Shown: positions 1 through 9,446, counted from the first letter of the stretch. The stretch is DNA of 64,000 bases from Pseudomonas marginalis (GCF_001645105.1 NZ_LKEG01000015.1:62001-126000), one strand, 5' to 3'. The notes: generated by a model not told the origin, from the letters alone. Numbers and translations: made by a program.

Positions 1-1685
1 GCCGCGTGCCCGGTGTACAAGTCGCGCCCAGCGGTGGCCGTGGCAGCCTGCCGGGGATTTATATGCGTGGCACCAAATCCGCGCAAAGCCTGGTGCTGGT
101 GGACGGCCAGCGCATCGCTAATACCACCTCCGGCGACAGCGGCCTGCAATACCTCAATGTCGACCAGATCGAACGGGTGGAAGTGCTGCGCGGCTCACGC
201 TCGGTGATCTATGGCAGCGATGCGATTGGCGGGGTGATCCAGGTGTTTACCCGGCGCAACGCCGAGCCAGGCGTGCAGCCGCGCTTGAAACTCGGGTTTG
301 GCAGCCATCAGACCTGGGAGCGCAGCCTCGGCCTCTCCGGCGGCGACGAACAAACGCGTTTCAACCTGGGGGCGAGCCTGGATGACACCGCCGGGATCAA
401 CTCGACGCACACCTCATTCCCCAGCGATGGCGACCATGATGCCTACCGCAACCAGTCCCTCAGCCTGAACCTCAGCCATTCCTTCAGCGATGCGCTGGAG
501 GCGGGTTTCAACCTGTTGGATAACCGTGGCAAATCGGAATACGACAACAGCTTCGGCCGCTACGACCTCGCCACCGGGCAAACAGTTGGGCAAAAGCCCT
601 ACACCGACTACGCCGTGAGCAGCGCCAGCGGCTATGTCGATGCCACGCTCAACGAGCACTGGCAATCGCGCCTGGAGCTGGGCCATAGCGAGAACCGCGA
701 TACCAAGCGCGACACCCTCAGCGATGACTTCAGCGTGTTCAACACCTACCGCGATTCGGTCAACTGGCAGAACGACCTGACGCTGAATGACCAGAACAGC
801 CTGATACTTGGCGGCGACTGGTACGAAGATCGCTTCCACGGCTCCACCACCTTCACCGAAAACAGTCGCTGGAACCGCGCCGCCTTCGTACAGCATCGCT
901 TCCATGGCGAGTGGTTTTCCACCGAGCTGGGGCTACGGCGCGACCAAAACCAGCAGTTCGGCGGGCAGAACAGCTGGAGCGGCACTGTGACAGTGCCGGT
1001 CAACCCGGACAACGACCTGCTGCTGACCTACAGCGAAGGCTTCCGTGCACCGACCTTCAACGACCTGTACTACCCCGACACGCAGTACAGCAACCCCGAC
1101 CTGCAGCCCGAAACCTCCAAAAGCTACGAGTTGCAATGGCGCAGTCAATTGAGCGACAGCACGCGCCTTGAAGCCTCGCTGTACCGCACCGACTTGAGCG
1201 ATGCGATCATCCTCGACCGCTCCGGCAAGCCGCAGAACGTGGCGTCGGCGCGTATCAACGGCTTTGAGGCCGCACTCAAGCAGGAGCTGTTTGGCTGGCA
1301 AGGCAACCTTGGGTTGTCGCTCATCGACCCACGCGACCGCGACAGCGGCCACACGTTGGCCCGCCGGGCGCGGCGGACGTTGAACCTGGATCTGGATCGG
1401 CAATTCGACACGCTGGGGCTGGGCGCCAGCTGGCAGGCCATCAGCAGCAGCTATGACGATGAAGACAACACCCACCGCCTGGGCGGCTATGCCTTGCTTG
1501 GGTTGCGCAGCAGTTGGGCGCTGAATCGGCAAGTGGCGCTATCGTTGAAGGTCGATAACCTGCTGGACAGGTCCTATGCGCGGGCGCGTTACAGCTATAA
1601 CGACCCGGGCTTTTTAAACAATCAGGATTATCGCGAAGAGGGTCGGGTGTGGATGTTTGGGGTGACGTGGACGCCTGAGATCTGA
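1..1685 (+). CDS. btuB: TonB-dependent vitamin B12 receptor, BtuB-like (5' end outside window)
   Basis: Outer-membrane TonB-dependent receptor, probably for cobalamin. The visible 560 residues begin inside the plug domain, which shows the SLPGIYMRG and VEVLRGSRSVIYGSDAIGGVI motifs typical of BtuB/colicin I receptor plugs. The rest is beta-barrel sequence with the TYSEGFRAPTFNDLYYP signature and a C-terminal strand. The signal peptide, TonB box and any upstream cobalamin riboswitch lie outside the window. Substrate assignment rests on the convergent cobalamin-binding protein gene that ends 20 bases away; other corrinoids or siderophores cannot be excluded from the sequence alone. Confidence 0.85.
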   Translation, partial: RVPGVQVAPSGGRGSLPGIYMRGTKSAQSLVLVDGQRIANTTSGDSGLQYLNVDQIERVEVLRGSRSVIYGSDAIGGVIQVFTRRNAEPGVQPRLKLGFGSHQTWERSLGLSGGDEQTRFNLGASLDDTAGINSTHTSFPSDGDHDAYRNQSLSLNLSHSFSDALEAGFNLLDNRGKSEYDNSFGRYDLATGQTVGQKPYTDYAVSSASGYVDATLNEHWQSRLELGHSENRDTKRDTLSDDFSVFNTYRDSVNWQNDLTLNDQNSLILGGDWYEDRFHGSTTFTENSRWNRAAFVQHRFHGEWFSTELGLRRDQNQQFGGQNSWSGTVTVPVNPDNDLLLTYSEGFRAPTFNDLYYPDTQYSNPDLQPETSKSYELQWRSQLSDSTRLEASLYRTDLSDAIILDRSGKPQNVASARINGFEAALKQELFGWQGNLGLSLIDPRDRDSGHTLARRARRTLNLDLDRQFDTLGLGASWQAISSSYDDEDNTHRLGGYALLGLRSSWALNRQVALSLKVDNLLDRSYARARYSYNDPGFLNNQDYREEGRVWMFGVTWTPEI

Positions 1686-1704
1686 GGTGCCTGCGATGGC
1701 GGTA

Positions 1705-2493
1705 TCACAGGTTCGGCGCAATCACCTGACACAACCGCCCCACCGCCTCCAACATCTGCCCACTGGGCCTCTCCAGGCCTTTGTCCGGCACTAACCGCAC
1801 CCGCGCCGCCATCGTCGGCCAGACCTTCCAGGCCGCCTGCTGAGCCTGATCACCCACCAGGATCATCTCGGGATTACGCTGCAGCACCGACTCGATGTTG
1901 ACCTGCGGCGCGGGCAGCTTGAGGTCATCGAACACATTGCGCGCACCGCACACCGTCAGCGCATCGCTGATGATCTGCCCACCGCCCACGGTGTACAGCG
2001 GCTGATTCCAGACTTGGTAAAACACCCGCAACGGCTCGGCACGCTGATAGCGCTGGCGCAGTTCGGCCAGGCGTTTGCGCAATTGCGCGGCCAGTTGCCG
2101 TCCGGCCTCAGGGCGATCCAATTGCTCGGCGATGGCCTGGACCTGAGTGGTGAGTTGTTCAAGACTATGGGGTTCGGCGACGTACACCGGGATATTCAGG
2201 CGCTGCAACTGCTCACGCTGGGCGGGACCGACACTGCCGGGCCAGAGCAGGATAAGGTCGGGCTTGAGGCTGAGCAGGTGCTCCATGTCCAACTGGCCGT
2301 AATGCCCTACCGACGGCACTTGCGCCAGCGCCGCCGGGCGCTCGCCGCCGTCGAGCACGCCCACCAGCAGATCGGCGGCGCCCAGTTCGACCACGATTTC
2401 AGAAAGCGACGGCGCCAGGCTCACGACCCGTTCGACCGCCAGCGCCTGGGCACTGAATGCCAGCAGCACCACCGCCAGCCAGTGACACCTCAT
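1705..2493 (-). CDS. btuF: Periplasmic cobalamin-binding protein, BtuF-like
   Basis: 262-residue periplasmic binding protein of the helical-backbone (BtuF/FecB/FhuD) class. It has an N-terminal signal peptide ending near ALA-VERVVSL, the RVVSLAPSLSEIVVELGA opening typical of BtuF, a SVGHYGQLDMEHLLSLKPDLIL segment and a C-terminal lobe. It would deliver B12 from the periplasm to an inner-membrane ABC transporter, but no btuCD genes are in the window. Its ATG overlaps the stop of the upstream membrane-protein gene by four bases, so it is the third gene of a ribA operon. It converges with the btuB-like receptor. Confidence 0.82.
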   Translation of the reverse strand: MRCHWLAVVLLAFSAQALAVERVVSLAPSLSEIVVELGAADLLVGVLDGGERPAALAQVPSVGHYGQLDMEHLLSLKPDLILLWPGSVGPAQREQLQRLNIPVYVAEPHSLEQLTTQVQAIAEQLDRPEAGRQLAAQLRKRLAELRQRYQRAEPLRVFYQVWNQPLYTVGGGQIISDALTVCGARNVFDDLKLPAPQVNIESVLQRNPEMILVGDQAQQAAWKVWPTMAARVRLVPDKGLERPSGQMLEAVGRLCQVIAPNL

Positions 2494-2909
2494 CCCAGTT
2501 GACGGGGAATGCGGTAGAGGTAGAACAGCACCACGGTCGACAGCGCCAGCAGGAACAGCGGCACCGCTTCCAGGCCGACGAACACCGACAACGCACCGAT
2601 CCAGGCCGGCACGGCAGCGATCAGCAACGCCGTGCGCCGACGGGCCGCCAGGGTGATCCAGGCAGCCGGTTCTTCGGGAGTATCGAGGGCTTTGGAGGTG
2701 GCGATCAACGCGTGTTTATAACCGTTGAAATAACGCAGGCTGAGGAACATCGAGGCCACGCCGGCGATAAAGAAGGGCATGGCCAGCACGGGTAGCAGGG
2801 ACTCGGCTTGGCCAAACACCAGGTTGATCACAAACAAGGGGAGCAACGCCAGGGCCAGGTACTGCCACCAATTGAAGGACAGCCGCCGTTTCACCTGGCC
2901 ACGGGTCAC
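2490..2909 (-). CDS. Small integral membrane protein of unknown function
   Basis: 139-residue protein with four likely membrane segments (about residues 14-32, 37-55, 93-111 and 113-131) and a short basic N-terminus. Homologues in pseudomonads are often labelled MFS transporter, but the protein is far too short for a complete 12-helix MFS permease and no MFS motif is visible, so that label is not supported. Both ends overlap neighbours by four bases (ribA upstream, btuF-like gene downstream), which indicates translational coupling. A role linked to cobalamin or riboflavin traffic is only a guess from position. Confidence 0.7.
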   Translation of the reverse strand: MTRGQVKRRLSFNWWQYLALALLPLFVINLVFGQAESLLPVLAMPFFIAGVASMFLSLRYFNGYKHALIATSKALDTPEEPAAWITLAARRRTALLIAAVPAWIGALSVFVGLEAVPLFLLALSTVVLFYLYRIPRQLG

Positions 2910-3523
2910 GCGCGGTCGACCTCGCCTTGGTGCTCGTTACCCATCATGTGGTCGAGCTTGCTGGCCTTGGTGGCCAGGTAGAGTTTGTTGTGCGGATTGT
3001 GTCCGGTGTGCAGCGGCACGCGCTCGGCCACCGTGATGCCCATCTCGGTCAAGGCTTTGACCTTGCGCGGGTTGTTGGTCATCAGGCGCAGGGAGCTGAC
3101 GCCCAGGTACTCCAGCATCGGCAGGCAGATCGCGTAGTCACGCTGGTCGGCGGCAAAGCCCAGGCGCTCGTTGGCCTCGACGGTATCGGCACCCCCATCT
3201 TGTAGCTCATAGGCGCGGATCTTGTTCATCAGGCCAATGCCACGGCCTTCCTGACGCAAGTACAACAGCACGCCCCGGCCTTCACGGGCGATGGCCCGCA
3301 TGGCTGCTTCCAGTTGCGAACCGCAGTCGCAACGCTGGCTGAACAGCGCATCGCCGGTCAGGCATTCGGAGTGCACCCGGCCCAGTACCGGCGCGCCATC
3401 AGCGATATCGCCCAGGCTAAGCACAACGTGCTCGCGCCCGGTGGCTTCTTCGAGAAAGCCGTTCATGGTGAACGTGGCAAAAGGGGTAGGCAGCTTGGAA
3501 GCAGCGACGAAAACGACGGGCAC
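2906..3523 (-). CDS. ribA: GTP cyclohydrolase II
   Basis: Converts GTP to 2,5-diamino-6-ribosylamino-4(3H)-pyrimidinone 5'-phosphate, formate and pyrophosphate, the first committed step of riboflavin synthesis. The 205-residue length is standard. The zinc site is intact ([20 protein letters not shown], with three Cys), as are the [12 protein letters not shown] and NNPRKVKAL motifs. It stands apart from the main rib block at 6.5-9.4 kb and supplies the cyclohydrolase activity that the RibBA C-terminal domain there seems to have lost. First gene of a coupled operon with the small membrane protein and btuF-like gene. Confidence 0.95.
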   Translation of the reverse strand: MPVVFVAASKLPTPFATFTMNGFLEEATGREHVVLSLGDIADGAPVLGRVHSECLTGDALFSQRCDCGSQLEAAMRAIAREGRGVLLYLRQEGRGIGLMNKIRAYELQDGGADTVEANERLGFAADQRDYAICLPMLEYLGVSSLRLMTNNPRKVKALTEMGITVAERVPLHTGHNPHNKLYLATKASKLDHMMGNEHQGEVDRA

Positions 3524-3652
3524 CGTGTGCTCCTGATTTCAGTTTTTACAAAGGCGGCCATTGTAACAGCAGGTTCCTACAGACGCTTAAGCTGAATTAT
3601 CGCTGATAAAGATCAATCGGTTCGATTGGCCTTCGTCCTGGTTCTATGCAGG

Positions 3653-4381
3653 TTAGAAGGGATAGGCCTGGTGCCAGCGCTCGAAAATCGGTCTCAGCTC
3701 GCCGCTTTTTACTAACGCGTCCATACGCTGGTCGAACACGCCCGCCAACACCCGCCCTCGCTCGCTGTCGGTAAACCCGACGTAGAGCGGCAACTCAACG
3801 ACAGGGGTGAGCTTAAACTGTGTGGGGTCTTTCGCCTGGCTGAGTACGAATTTGGACTCGGTGAGGGAGTCGATATAAAAGTCCACTCTGCCGTGCTGGA
3901 GCATCGGCAGGATGCCATCGCGGCGTTCGATCTGGTTGAAGCGTTGTACATTCGGCAAGTACGCCTCGAACTTGTAGCCGCGCACCCACGCCAAGCGGTA
4001 GTTGGCCAGCGTGGTCAGGGTCGGCGTGGGTGTGGTCGCCAGCCCCAGCGCATAAATGTGGTCGGAATCGAAGCGCCAGTGCGGGTACACCACGCCTTTG
4101 ACTTCGCCCGGATAGGAACCAACCCAGCCATCCACCTCGCCGCGTTGGGCCAGGCCGACCGAGCGGGTGTAGGGCACAGAGCGGGTTTGCAGCTTGAACC
4201 CAGCGGGCTCAAATACCTGTCGCAGTAAGTCCCAGGCCAGGCCGCTGCCATCGGCATTGGTGTAGTCATCCCAGGCCTCACTGGCCAGCGACACTTTACC
4301 GGGAGCCACCGCGGCCTCCTGTGCCTGCGCCAAGGGGGCGACGCAACACAGCAGAATCCTCAGCCAGCGGCGCACATCCAT
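3653..4381 (-). CDS. Periplasmic solute-binding protein, family 3 (polar amino acid type)
   Basis: 242 residues with a signal peptide (RRWLRILLCCVAPLAQAQ) followed by a SBP_bac_3 type two-lobe domain: VPYTRSVGLAQRGEVDGWVG, then LPMLQHGRVDFYIDS in lobe 2. A strong AGGAGG site lies eight bases before the ATG. No permease or ATPase gene is adjacent, so it is an orphan binding protein of unknown ligand; such orphans may serve transport, sensing or nothing known. It occupies the place between thiL and ribA where pgpA is found in related pseudomonads. A weak hairpin near 3612-3630 follows the stop. Confidence 0.75.
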   Translation of the reverse strand: MDVRRWLRILLCCVAPLAQAQEAAVAPGKVSLASEAWDDYTNADGSGLAWDLLRQVFEPAGFKLQTRSVPYTRSVGLAQRGEVDGWVGSYPGEVKGVVYPHWRFDSDHIYALGLATTPTPTLTTLANYRLAWVRGYKFEAYLPNVQRFNQIERRDGILPMLQHGRVDFYIDSLTESKFVLSQAKDPTQFKLTPVVELPLYVGFTDSERGRVLAGVFDQRMDALVKSGELRPIFERWHQAYPF

Positions 4382-4443
4382 AATGATGACCTCCTACAGG
4401 TATTGCATCCGTATGAGGCTATAGGGTAGCGCAGGTCGCCCGG

Positions 4444-5409
4444 TTACGGCGCCTCTCGAAAGTGTTGATAGCCACGAATGGCTGGGGTGATGTCGTGCCC
4501 GTGTGCGTCGAGTAGGGTTACGCCCTGCCCCGGCTCGACCCGGCCGATCACATGGATCGGCAACCCATCGGCCAGCAGTGGTGCCAGTTCGGCGGGCGGC
4601 AGGGTGAACGCCAGCACGTAGTCGTCCCCCCCGCTCAGGGCCGCCACCCGCGCTTCGTCATCACCGACGAACGCCAGCAGCGCCGTGGACAACGGCAAAC
4701 GCTGGCGCTCAATCAACAGGCTGACCTGTGATGCCGTGGCGATATGCCCGCAATCGGCCAGGAGCCCATCGGAAATATCCATCGCCGATGTGGCTTTACC
4801 GCGCAACGCCAGCCCCAAGGCCAACTGCGGTTGCGGCGACCAGTAATGAGCCAGTAACGGATCGGCGATCGCCGCATCGGCGCTGCGCTGGCCCAATACC
4901 AGCGGCAAGGCGCCGGCGGCGTTGCCCAGTTCGCCGCCGACACACAGCAGGTCGCCCGCTCGCGCGCCGCTGCGAGTCAAGGCTTGCCCGGCCGGCACAC
5001 GACCCAACACGGTCAAGGTCAGGCTCAGCGGACCACGCGTGGTATCACCGCCCACCAACCCCACGCCGCAACGTTGCGCCATGGCATTCAACCCTTGGGC
5101 ATAGCGTTGCAGCCAATCGGCATCGACCGTCGGTGTGGTAAGGGCAAGGGTAAACGCGAGGGGATGGGCGCCCATGGCGGCCAGGTCACTCACCGCCACG
5201 GCCAACGAGCGCTGGCCCAGCAGGAAGGGGTCGCAGGGGTCGGCAAAATGCACCCCGGCCACCAGTGTATCGGTGGAGATTGCCAACTGCTCCCCGGTGG
5301 GGAGCGCCAGCAAGGCGCAGTCATCGCCGATCCCCAGGGCAATCCCCTCGCCGCCTTGCGCACAAGGCGCGGCGGCGAAGTAGTTGCGGATCAGCTCAAA
5401 CTCGCCCAT
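4444..5409 (-). CDS. thiL: Thiamine-monophosphate kinase
   Basis: Phosphorylates thiamine monophosphate to thiamine diphosphate with ATP, the last step of the cofactor's synthesis, in the cytoplasm. The 321-residue protein shows the PurM/ThiL fold motifs: LGIGDDCALL at the N-terminus, ISTDTLVAGVHF, VGGDTTRGPLSLT, the metal/ATP motif AMDISDGLLAD and SGGDDYVLAFT. It lies 18 bases after nusB and is the last gene of the nrdR-rib-nusB block. The usual downstream partner pgpA is absent. Confidence 0.95.
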   Translation of the reverse strand: MGEFELIRNYFAAAPCAQGGEGIALGIGDDCALLALPTGEQLAISTDTLVAGVHFADPCDPFLLGQRSLAVAVSDLAAMGAHPLAFTLALTTPTVDADWLQRYAQGLNAMAQRCGVGLVGGDTTRGPLSLTLTVLGRVPAGQALTRSGARAGDLLCVGGELGNAAGALPLVLGQRSADAAIADPLLAHYWSPQPQLALGLALRGKATSAMDISDGLLADCGHIATASQVSLLIERQRLPLSTALLAFVGDDEARVAALSGGDDYVLAFTLPPAELAPLLADGLPIHVIGRVEPGQGVTLLDAHGHDITPAIRGYQHFREAP

Positions 5410-5427
5410 TCAGGTTTCAAGCGCGAT

Positions 5428-5928
5428 TCAGCGCTTGTACGCCTTCACTTCGGCTTCACGCAGGCGTGGTGCCAGCTTGTCGAGCACGCCGTTGACGAAC
5501 TTGTGGCCGTCGGTCGAACCGTAGACTTTCGCCAGTTCGATACCTTCGTTGATCACCACGCGGTACGGCACGTCAACGCGATACAGCAGCTCCCAGGCGG
5601 ACAGGCGCATCACGCACAGCTCAACCGGGTCCAGCTCGTCGATGGTCAGGTCCAGGCATGGCACCAGGGCTGCATCGATCTCGGTCAGGTGGGCATGCAC
5701 ACCGTGCAGGATGTCGTGGAAGTACGGCAGGTCGGCGAGGGTGAAATCGTTGTCGACGCGAAACTGTGCCTCGATTTCGTTCAACGAAGCGCCCGCTATC
5801 TGACGCTGATACAGCGCCTGGGTCGCCAACTGCCGAGCAGCGCGACGCTTCTCGTTCTTGGATGGCTTGCCGGCATCGGCTGGGCGTGGGTCACGCGGGT
5901 TGAAGTTGTCGCTCTCGTCGGAAATCAC
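5428..5928 (-). CDS. nusB: Transcription antitermination factor NusB
   Basis: RNA-binding protein that with S10 (NusE) recognises boxA and supports rRNA antitermination. 166 residues; the all-helical NusB core starts near residue 28 ([16 protein letters not shown]) and ends with the [30 protein letters not shown] signature region. The N-terminal 25 polar residues are a normal Pseudomonas extension. The ATG overlaps the stop of ribH by four bases. Confidence 0.95.
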   Translation of the reverse strand: MISDESDNFNPRDPRPADAGKPSKNEKRRAARQLATQALYQRQIAGASLNEIEAQFRVDNDFTLADLPYFHDILHGVHAHLTEIDAALVPCLDLTIDELDPVELCVMRLSAWELLYRVDVPYRVVINEGIELAKVYGSTDGHKFVNGVLDKLAPRLREAEVKAYKR

Positions 5929-6401
5929 TTGGCCTCCAACTGCGACAGCAGGCTGACCATTTCCAGCGCGGACAGGGCAGCTTCAGCGCCTTTGTTACCG
6001 GCCTTGGTGCCGGAGCGCTCGATGGCTTGCTCGATGGAATCAACGGTCAGTACGCCGAAAGCGACCGGTACGCCGAACTCCATGGACACCTGGGCCAGGC
6101 CCTTGGTGCATTCGCCGGCCACGTATTCGAAGTGCGGGGTACCGCCACGAATGACCGCGCCCAGGGCGATGATCGCCGCGTATTCACCCTGCTGGGCAAC
6201 TTTTTGCGCAACCAGTGGAATTTCGAAGGCGCCAGGGGCACGGATGATGGTGATGTCGCTCTCGCTCACACCGTGGCGAACCAGGGCGTCCACGGCACCG
6301 CTTACCAGGCTTTCAACCACGAAGCTGTTGAAGCGGCCAACCACCAGGGCGTAGCGGCCTTTGGGGGCGATGAAGGTACCTTCGATGGTCTTCAGGGTCA
6401 T
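5925..6401 (-). CDS. ribH: 6,7-dimethyl-8-ribityllumazine synthase
   Basis: Condenses 5-amino-6-ribitylaminouracil with 3,4-dihydroxy-2-butanone 4-phosphate to give lumazine, the penultimate riboflavin step. The 158-residue sequence carries the substrate-site segments [38 protein letters not shown] (catalytic His in the last) and [24 protein letters not shown]. It is coupled to nusB by a four-base overlap and is separated from ribBA by a 90-base gap that holds a 9-bp hairpin. Confidence 0.96.
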   Translation of the reverse strand: MTLKTIEGTFIAPKGRYALVVGRFNSFVVESLVSGAVDALVRHGVSESDITIIRAPGAFEIPLVAQKVAQQGEYAAIIALGAVIRGGTPHFEYVAGECTKGLAQVSMEFGVPVAFGVLTVDSIEQAIERSGTKAGNKGAEAALSALEMVSLLSQLEAK

Positions 6402-6423
6402 TCGACAAATCTCTTAAAGAGCC

Positions 6424-6446
6424 GGGACGCGTGTATGACGCGTCCC
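6424..6446 (-). other. Hairpin between ribBA and ribH
   Basis: Perfect 9-bp inverted repeat GGGACGCGT / ACGCGTCCC around a five-base loop. It lies in the ribBA-ribH spacer and is not followed by a U-run, so it is unlikely to be a full terminator; a processing, stability or partial attenuation role is possible. Confidence 0.5.
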
Positions 6447-6491
6447 TTAGTGATATTTGAACCGCGAACAAAGGGCGAAAACCGCCAGCCT

Positions 6492-7583
6492 TTATTCGGA
6501 GGGCACGTATTCTACTACTTCCAAGTCGAAACCGGATATCGCATTAAATTTCATCGGTGCGCTCATCAGGCGCATTTTGCGCACACCCAGGTCCCGCAGG
6601 ATCTGCGAACCGGCACCGACGATGCTGTAGGTGGTCGGCTTTTTCACCGGCGCGTGGTCAGCCGTTTCGCGGATATGCGCCAGCAAGACGTCGCCATCCA
6701 CCGGGTTGCCGAGCAGCAGCACCACACCGCTGCCCGCCTCGGACACCGCGGACATCGCGGCGCGCAGGCTCCAGCGGCCCGGTTGCTTGACCATCAGCAG
6801 GTCACGCAGCGGGTCCATGTTGTGCACGCGTACCAGGGTCGGCTCTTCGGCGCAAATGGTGCCCAGGGTGAGGGCCATGTGCACGTCGCCTTCCACTGAA
6901 TCACGGTAGGTGACCAAATTGAATTGGCCCAGTTCGCTGTCGAGTGGCTGCTCGGCAATCCGCTGAACGGTACGTTCGTGGATCATCCGGTAGTGAATCA
7001 GGTCGGCAATGGTGCCCACCTTGATGTTGTGTTCGGCGGCAAAGGCTTCGAGTTCGGCACGACGAGCCATGGTGCCGTCGTCGTTCATCACTTCGCAGAT
7101 CACGCCGCTTGGCTCGAAACCGGCCATGCGTGCCAGGTCGCAGGCGGCTTCGGTGTGGCCGGCGCGGGCCAGGGTGCCGCCCGGTTGGGCCATCAGCGGG
7201 AAAATGTGGCCTGGGCTGACGATGTCTTCGGCCTTGGCGTCTTTGGCGGCGGCGGCTTGCACCGTGCGCGCGCGGTCAGCGGCAGAAATACCGGTGGTCA
7301 CGCCAGTAGTCGCTTCAATCGACACGGTGAACTTGGTACCAAAACCCGACCCATTACGCGGCGCCATCAATGGCAGCTTGAGCAACTCGCAACGCTCGCG
7401 GCTCATGGGCATGCAGATCAGCCCACGGGCATGCTTGGCCATGAAGTTGATGTGCTCAGCCTGGCAGGCCTCGGCGGCCATGATGATGTCGCCTTCGTTC
7501 TCGCGGTCTTCGTCATCCATCAGGATGACCATCTTGCCTTGGCGGATGTCTTCAACCAGTTCTTCGATACTATTGAGCGCCAC
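6492..7583 (-). CDS. ribBA: 3,4-dihydroxy-2-butanone-4-phosphate synthase with degenerate GTP cyclohydrolase II domain
   Basis: The N-terminal domain (about 1-200) is a complete DHBP synthase: MDDEDRENEGDII acidic metal site, HINFMAKHARGLICMP, and the GHIFPLMAQPGGTLARAGHTEAACDLARMAG active-site stretch. The C-terminal domain (about 205-363) has the GTP cyclohydrolase II fold (FNLVTYRDSVEGDVHMAL and so on) but lacks the [11 protein letters not shown] zinc-binding cysteines and the RQEGRGIG motif, so it is probably inactive as a cyclohydrolase. The separate intact ribA at 2.9 kb fits this reading. Fifteen bases separate it from ribE upstream. Confidence 0.92.
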   Translation of the reverse strand: MALNSIEELVEDIRQGKMVILMDDEDRENEGDIIMAAEACQAEHINFMAKHARGLICMPMSRERCELLKLPLMAPRNGSGFGTKFTVSIEATTGVTTGISAADRARTVQAAAAKDAKAEDIVSPGHIFPLMAQPGGTLARAGHTEAACDLARMAGFEPSGVICEVMNDDGTMARRAELEAFAAEHNIKVGTIADLIHYRMIHERTVQRIAEQPLDSELGQFNLVTYRDSVEGDVHMALTLGTICAEEPTLVRVHNMDPLRDLLMVKQPGRWSLRAAMSAVSEAGSGVVLLLGNPVDGDVLLAHIRETADHAPVKKPTTYSIVGAGSQILRDLGVRKMRLMSAPMKFNAISGFDLEVVEYVPSE

Positions 7584-7598
7584 AGGGCACCCCCTTGG

Positions 7599-8261
7599 TC
7601 AGGATTTCAGGTAGCCATTAGCGGCCAGAAAACTTTCGGTGATGTTCCCGGATGTTGGCTCTGCGGCCTTATCGCCCATCAACAGGCGCTCCAGGTAACG
7701 GGCAAGCAAGTCGACTTCCAGGTTCACCCGGCGACCCGGCTGGTACGAGGCCATGATCGTTTCGCTGAGGGTGTGGGGAATGATGGTCAGTTCGAATTCG
7801 GCGCCGTTCACGGCGTTCACGGTCAGGCTAGTGCCATCGACGGTGATCGAGCCTTTATGGGCGATGTATTTGGCCAGCTCTTTGGGCGCGCGGATGCGAA
7901 ATTCCACAGCCCGCGCATTTTCGCTGCGGGCGACCACTTCGCCGACGCCGTCGACGTGGCCGCTGACCAGGTGACCGCCCAGGCGGGTGGTCGGGGTCAG
8001 GGCTTTTTCCAGGTTGACCGGGCTGCCGGCCTTGAGATCGTTCATCGCGGTGCAGTCCAGGGTTTCCCGGCTGACGTCGGCGGCAAAACCGTTGCCCGGC
8101 AGTTCGATGACGGTCAGGCACACGCCGCTGACTGCAATGCTGTCGCCCAGTTTGACGTCGCCGAGGTCGAGCTTGCCGGTTTCAACCAGCAGGCGCACGT
8201 CGCCGCCTTTGGGGGTCATTGCACGGATGCTGCCGATGGATTCGATAATGCCGGTGAACAT
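7599..8261 (-). CDS. ribE: Riboflavin synthase, alpha subunit
   Basis: Dismutates two 6,7-dimethyl-8-ribityllumazine molecules to riboflavin and the pyrimidine intermediate. The 220 residues form two tandem lumazine-binding repeats (residues 1-97 and 98-195 approximately); the MFTGIIESIG start, GVCLTV motif and second-repeat LVSGHVDGVG and SLTVNAV motifs are intact. Known as ribC in several Pseudomonas annotations. A 48-base spacer separates it from ribD; no FMN riboswitch could be recognised there. Confidence 0.95.
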   Translation of the reverse strand: MFTGIIESIGSIRAMTPKGGDVRLLVETGKLDLGDVKLGDSIAVSGVCLTVIELPGNGFAADVSRETLDCTAMNDLKAGSPVNLEKALTPTTRLGGHLVSGHVDGVGEVVARSENARAVEFRIRAPKELAKYIAHKGSITVDGTSLTVNAVNGAEFELTIIPHTLSETIMASYQPGRRVNLEVDLLARYLERLLMGDKAAEPTSGNITESFLAANGYLKS

Positions 8262-8309
8262 TTCGTTCTCCTGAAAACGAGGGGCTGACGCTCAAGCGCA
8301 GGCCGGGAA

Positions 8310-9446
8310 TTATACGCTCGCTGCTGGCACAGGGATGGCAGTGACCCGCCAGTCGTCGCCTACAGCGCGCATTTCAGTGATCTTGAGTTGGGGGGCATCG
8401 GCCAGTTTATCAAGCGGCCAGTCCAGCAAAGGCCGGGCGGCGGAGCCGAGGAACTTGCCTGCGACGAATATCACGTATTCGTCTACCAGGCCTTGTTGGG
8501 CAAACGCACCCGCCAGGCTTGGACCGGCTTCCACCAGCACGTCGTTGACGCCACGCGCAGCCAGCGCGACCAGTGCCGAGCGCAAGTCGACCTGGCCTTC
8601 GACACCTGGCACCACCAGGCACTCAGGGCCACGGGGGAACTGATTTTCGGCAGTCACGCAGGTGATGACCAACGCCGGGCCAGCCTTGAAGAACGGCGCG
8701 TTGAGCGGCACTCGCAGGCGGCCGTCGATCAGCACGCGCAATGGCGGGCGCGACATGACCAGGGCGGTGGTGGCGTCATCCAGGCCGAGTTCGGCGGCGC
8801 GCACGGTCAGGCGCGCACCGTCGGCCAGCACCGTATCGGCGCCGGTCAGCACCACGCTGGCCTCGGCGCGCAGGCGCTGTACGGCAGCGCGGGCGGCGGG
8901 GCCGGTGATCCATTGGCTTTCGCCGCTGGCCATCGCGGTGCGGCCGTCCAGGCTCATCGCCAGCTTGACCCGCACAAACGGCAGGCCCTGCTCCATGCGC
9001 TTGAGGAACCCTCTGTTGAGGGCCCGCGCTTCACTTTCCAACACACCGCTGCGCACGTCGATCCCGGCCTGGGCCAGGCGCTGCATGCCGCGCCCGGCGA
9101 CTTCCGGGTTAGGGTCCTGCATCGCCGCGACCACCCGCGCCAACCCGGCACTCACCAGCGCATCGGCGCACGGCGGGGTGTGCCCATAGTGACTGCAAGG
9201 TTCGAGGGTCACATAGGCGGTGGCGCCGCGCGCCTTGTCACCGGCAGCGCGCAGGGCATGAACTTCGGCATGGGGCTCGCCGGTGCGCACGTGCCAGCCT
9301 TCGCCGACGACCTGCCCATCGCGCACAATCACGCAGCCCACCCGAGGGTTGGGGTGGGTGGTGTACAGACCCTTGCGCGCCAGTTCGAGGGCGCGGGCCA
9401 TGTAATGGGCGTCGAGCACAGCTTGTTCGGCAGAGGGTGAATTCAT
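8310..9446 (-). CDS. ribD: Bifunctional diaminohydroxyphosphoribosylaminopyrimidine deaminase / 5-amino-6-(5-phosphoribosylamino)uracil reductase
   Basis: Carries out the second and third steps of riboflavin synthesis. The N-terminal zinc deaminase domain (about 10-150) has [12 protein letters not shown] and the [11 protein letters not shown] cysteine motif; the C-terminal reductase domain (about 155-370) has the [12 protein letters not shown] motif and a [19 protein letters not shown]-site region. At 378 residues it is full length. The ATG overlaps the stop of nrdR by four bases, so the two are translationally coupled. Confidence 0.96.
   Translation of the reverse strand: MNSPSAEQAVLDAHYMARALELARKGLYTTHPNPRVGCVIVRDGQVVGEGWHVRTGEPHAEVHALRAAGDKARGATAYVTLEPCSHYGHTPPCADALVSAGLARVVAAMQDPNPEVAGRGMQRLAQAGIDVRSGVLESEARALNRGFLKRMEQGLPFVRVKLAMSLDGRTAMASGESQWITGPAARAAVQRLRAEASVVLTGADTVLADGARLTVRAAELGLDDATTALVMSRPPLRVLIDGRLRVPLNAPFFKAGPALVITCVTAENQFPRGPECLVVPGVEGQVDLRSALVALAARGVNDVLVEAGPSLAGAFAQQGLVDEYVIFVAGKFLGSAARPLLDWPLDKLADAPQLKITEMRAVGDDWRVTAIPVPAASV

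Noticed and set aside
1686..1704. Terminator between btuB-like and btuF-like genes
   Set aside because: The 19-base gap holds no stem.
2490..2909. Labelling the small membrane protein as an MFS transporter
   Set aside because: Four helices and 139 residues are too few for an MFS permease and no MFS motif is visible.
4984..6354. 456-codon plus-strand open frame across thiL, nusB and ribH
   Set aside because: Antisense to three recognised genes; low-complexity His/Gln-rich translation typical of shadow frames.
8262..8309. Possible FMN riboswitch ahead of ribE (also examined before ribBA, ribH and ribA)
   Set aside because: Spacers are 15-130 bases and none shows the conserved RFN core segments.
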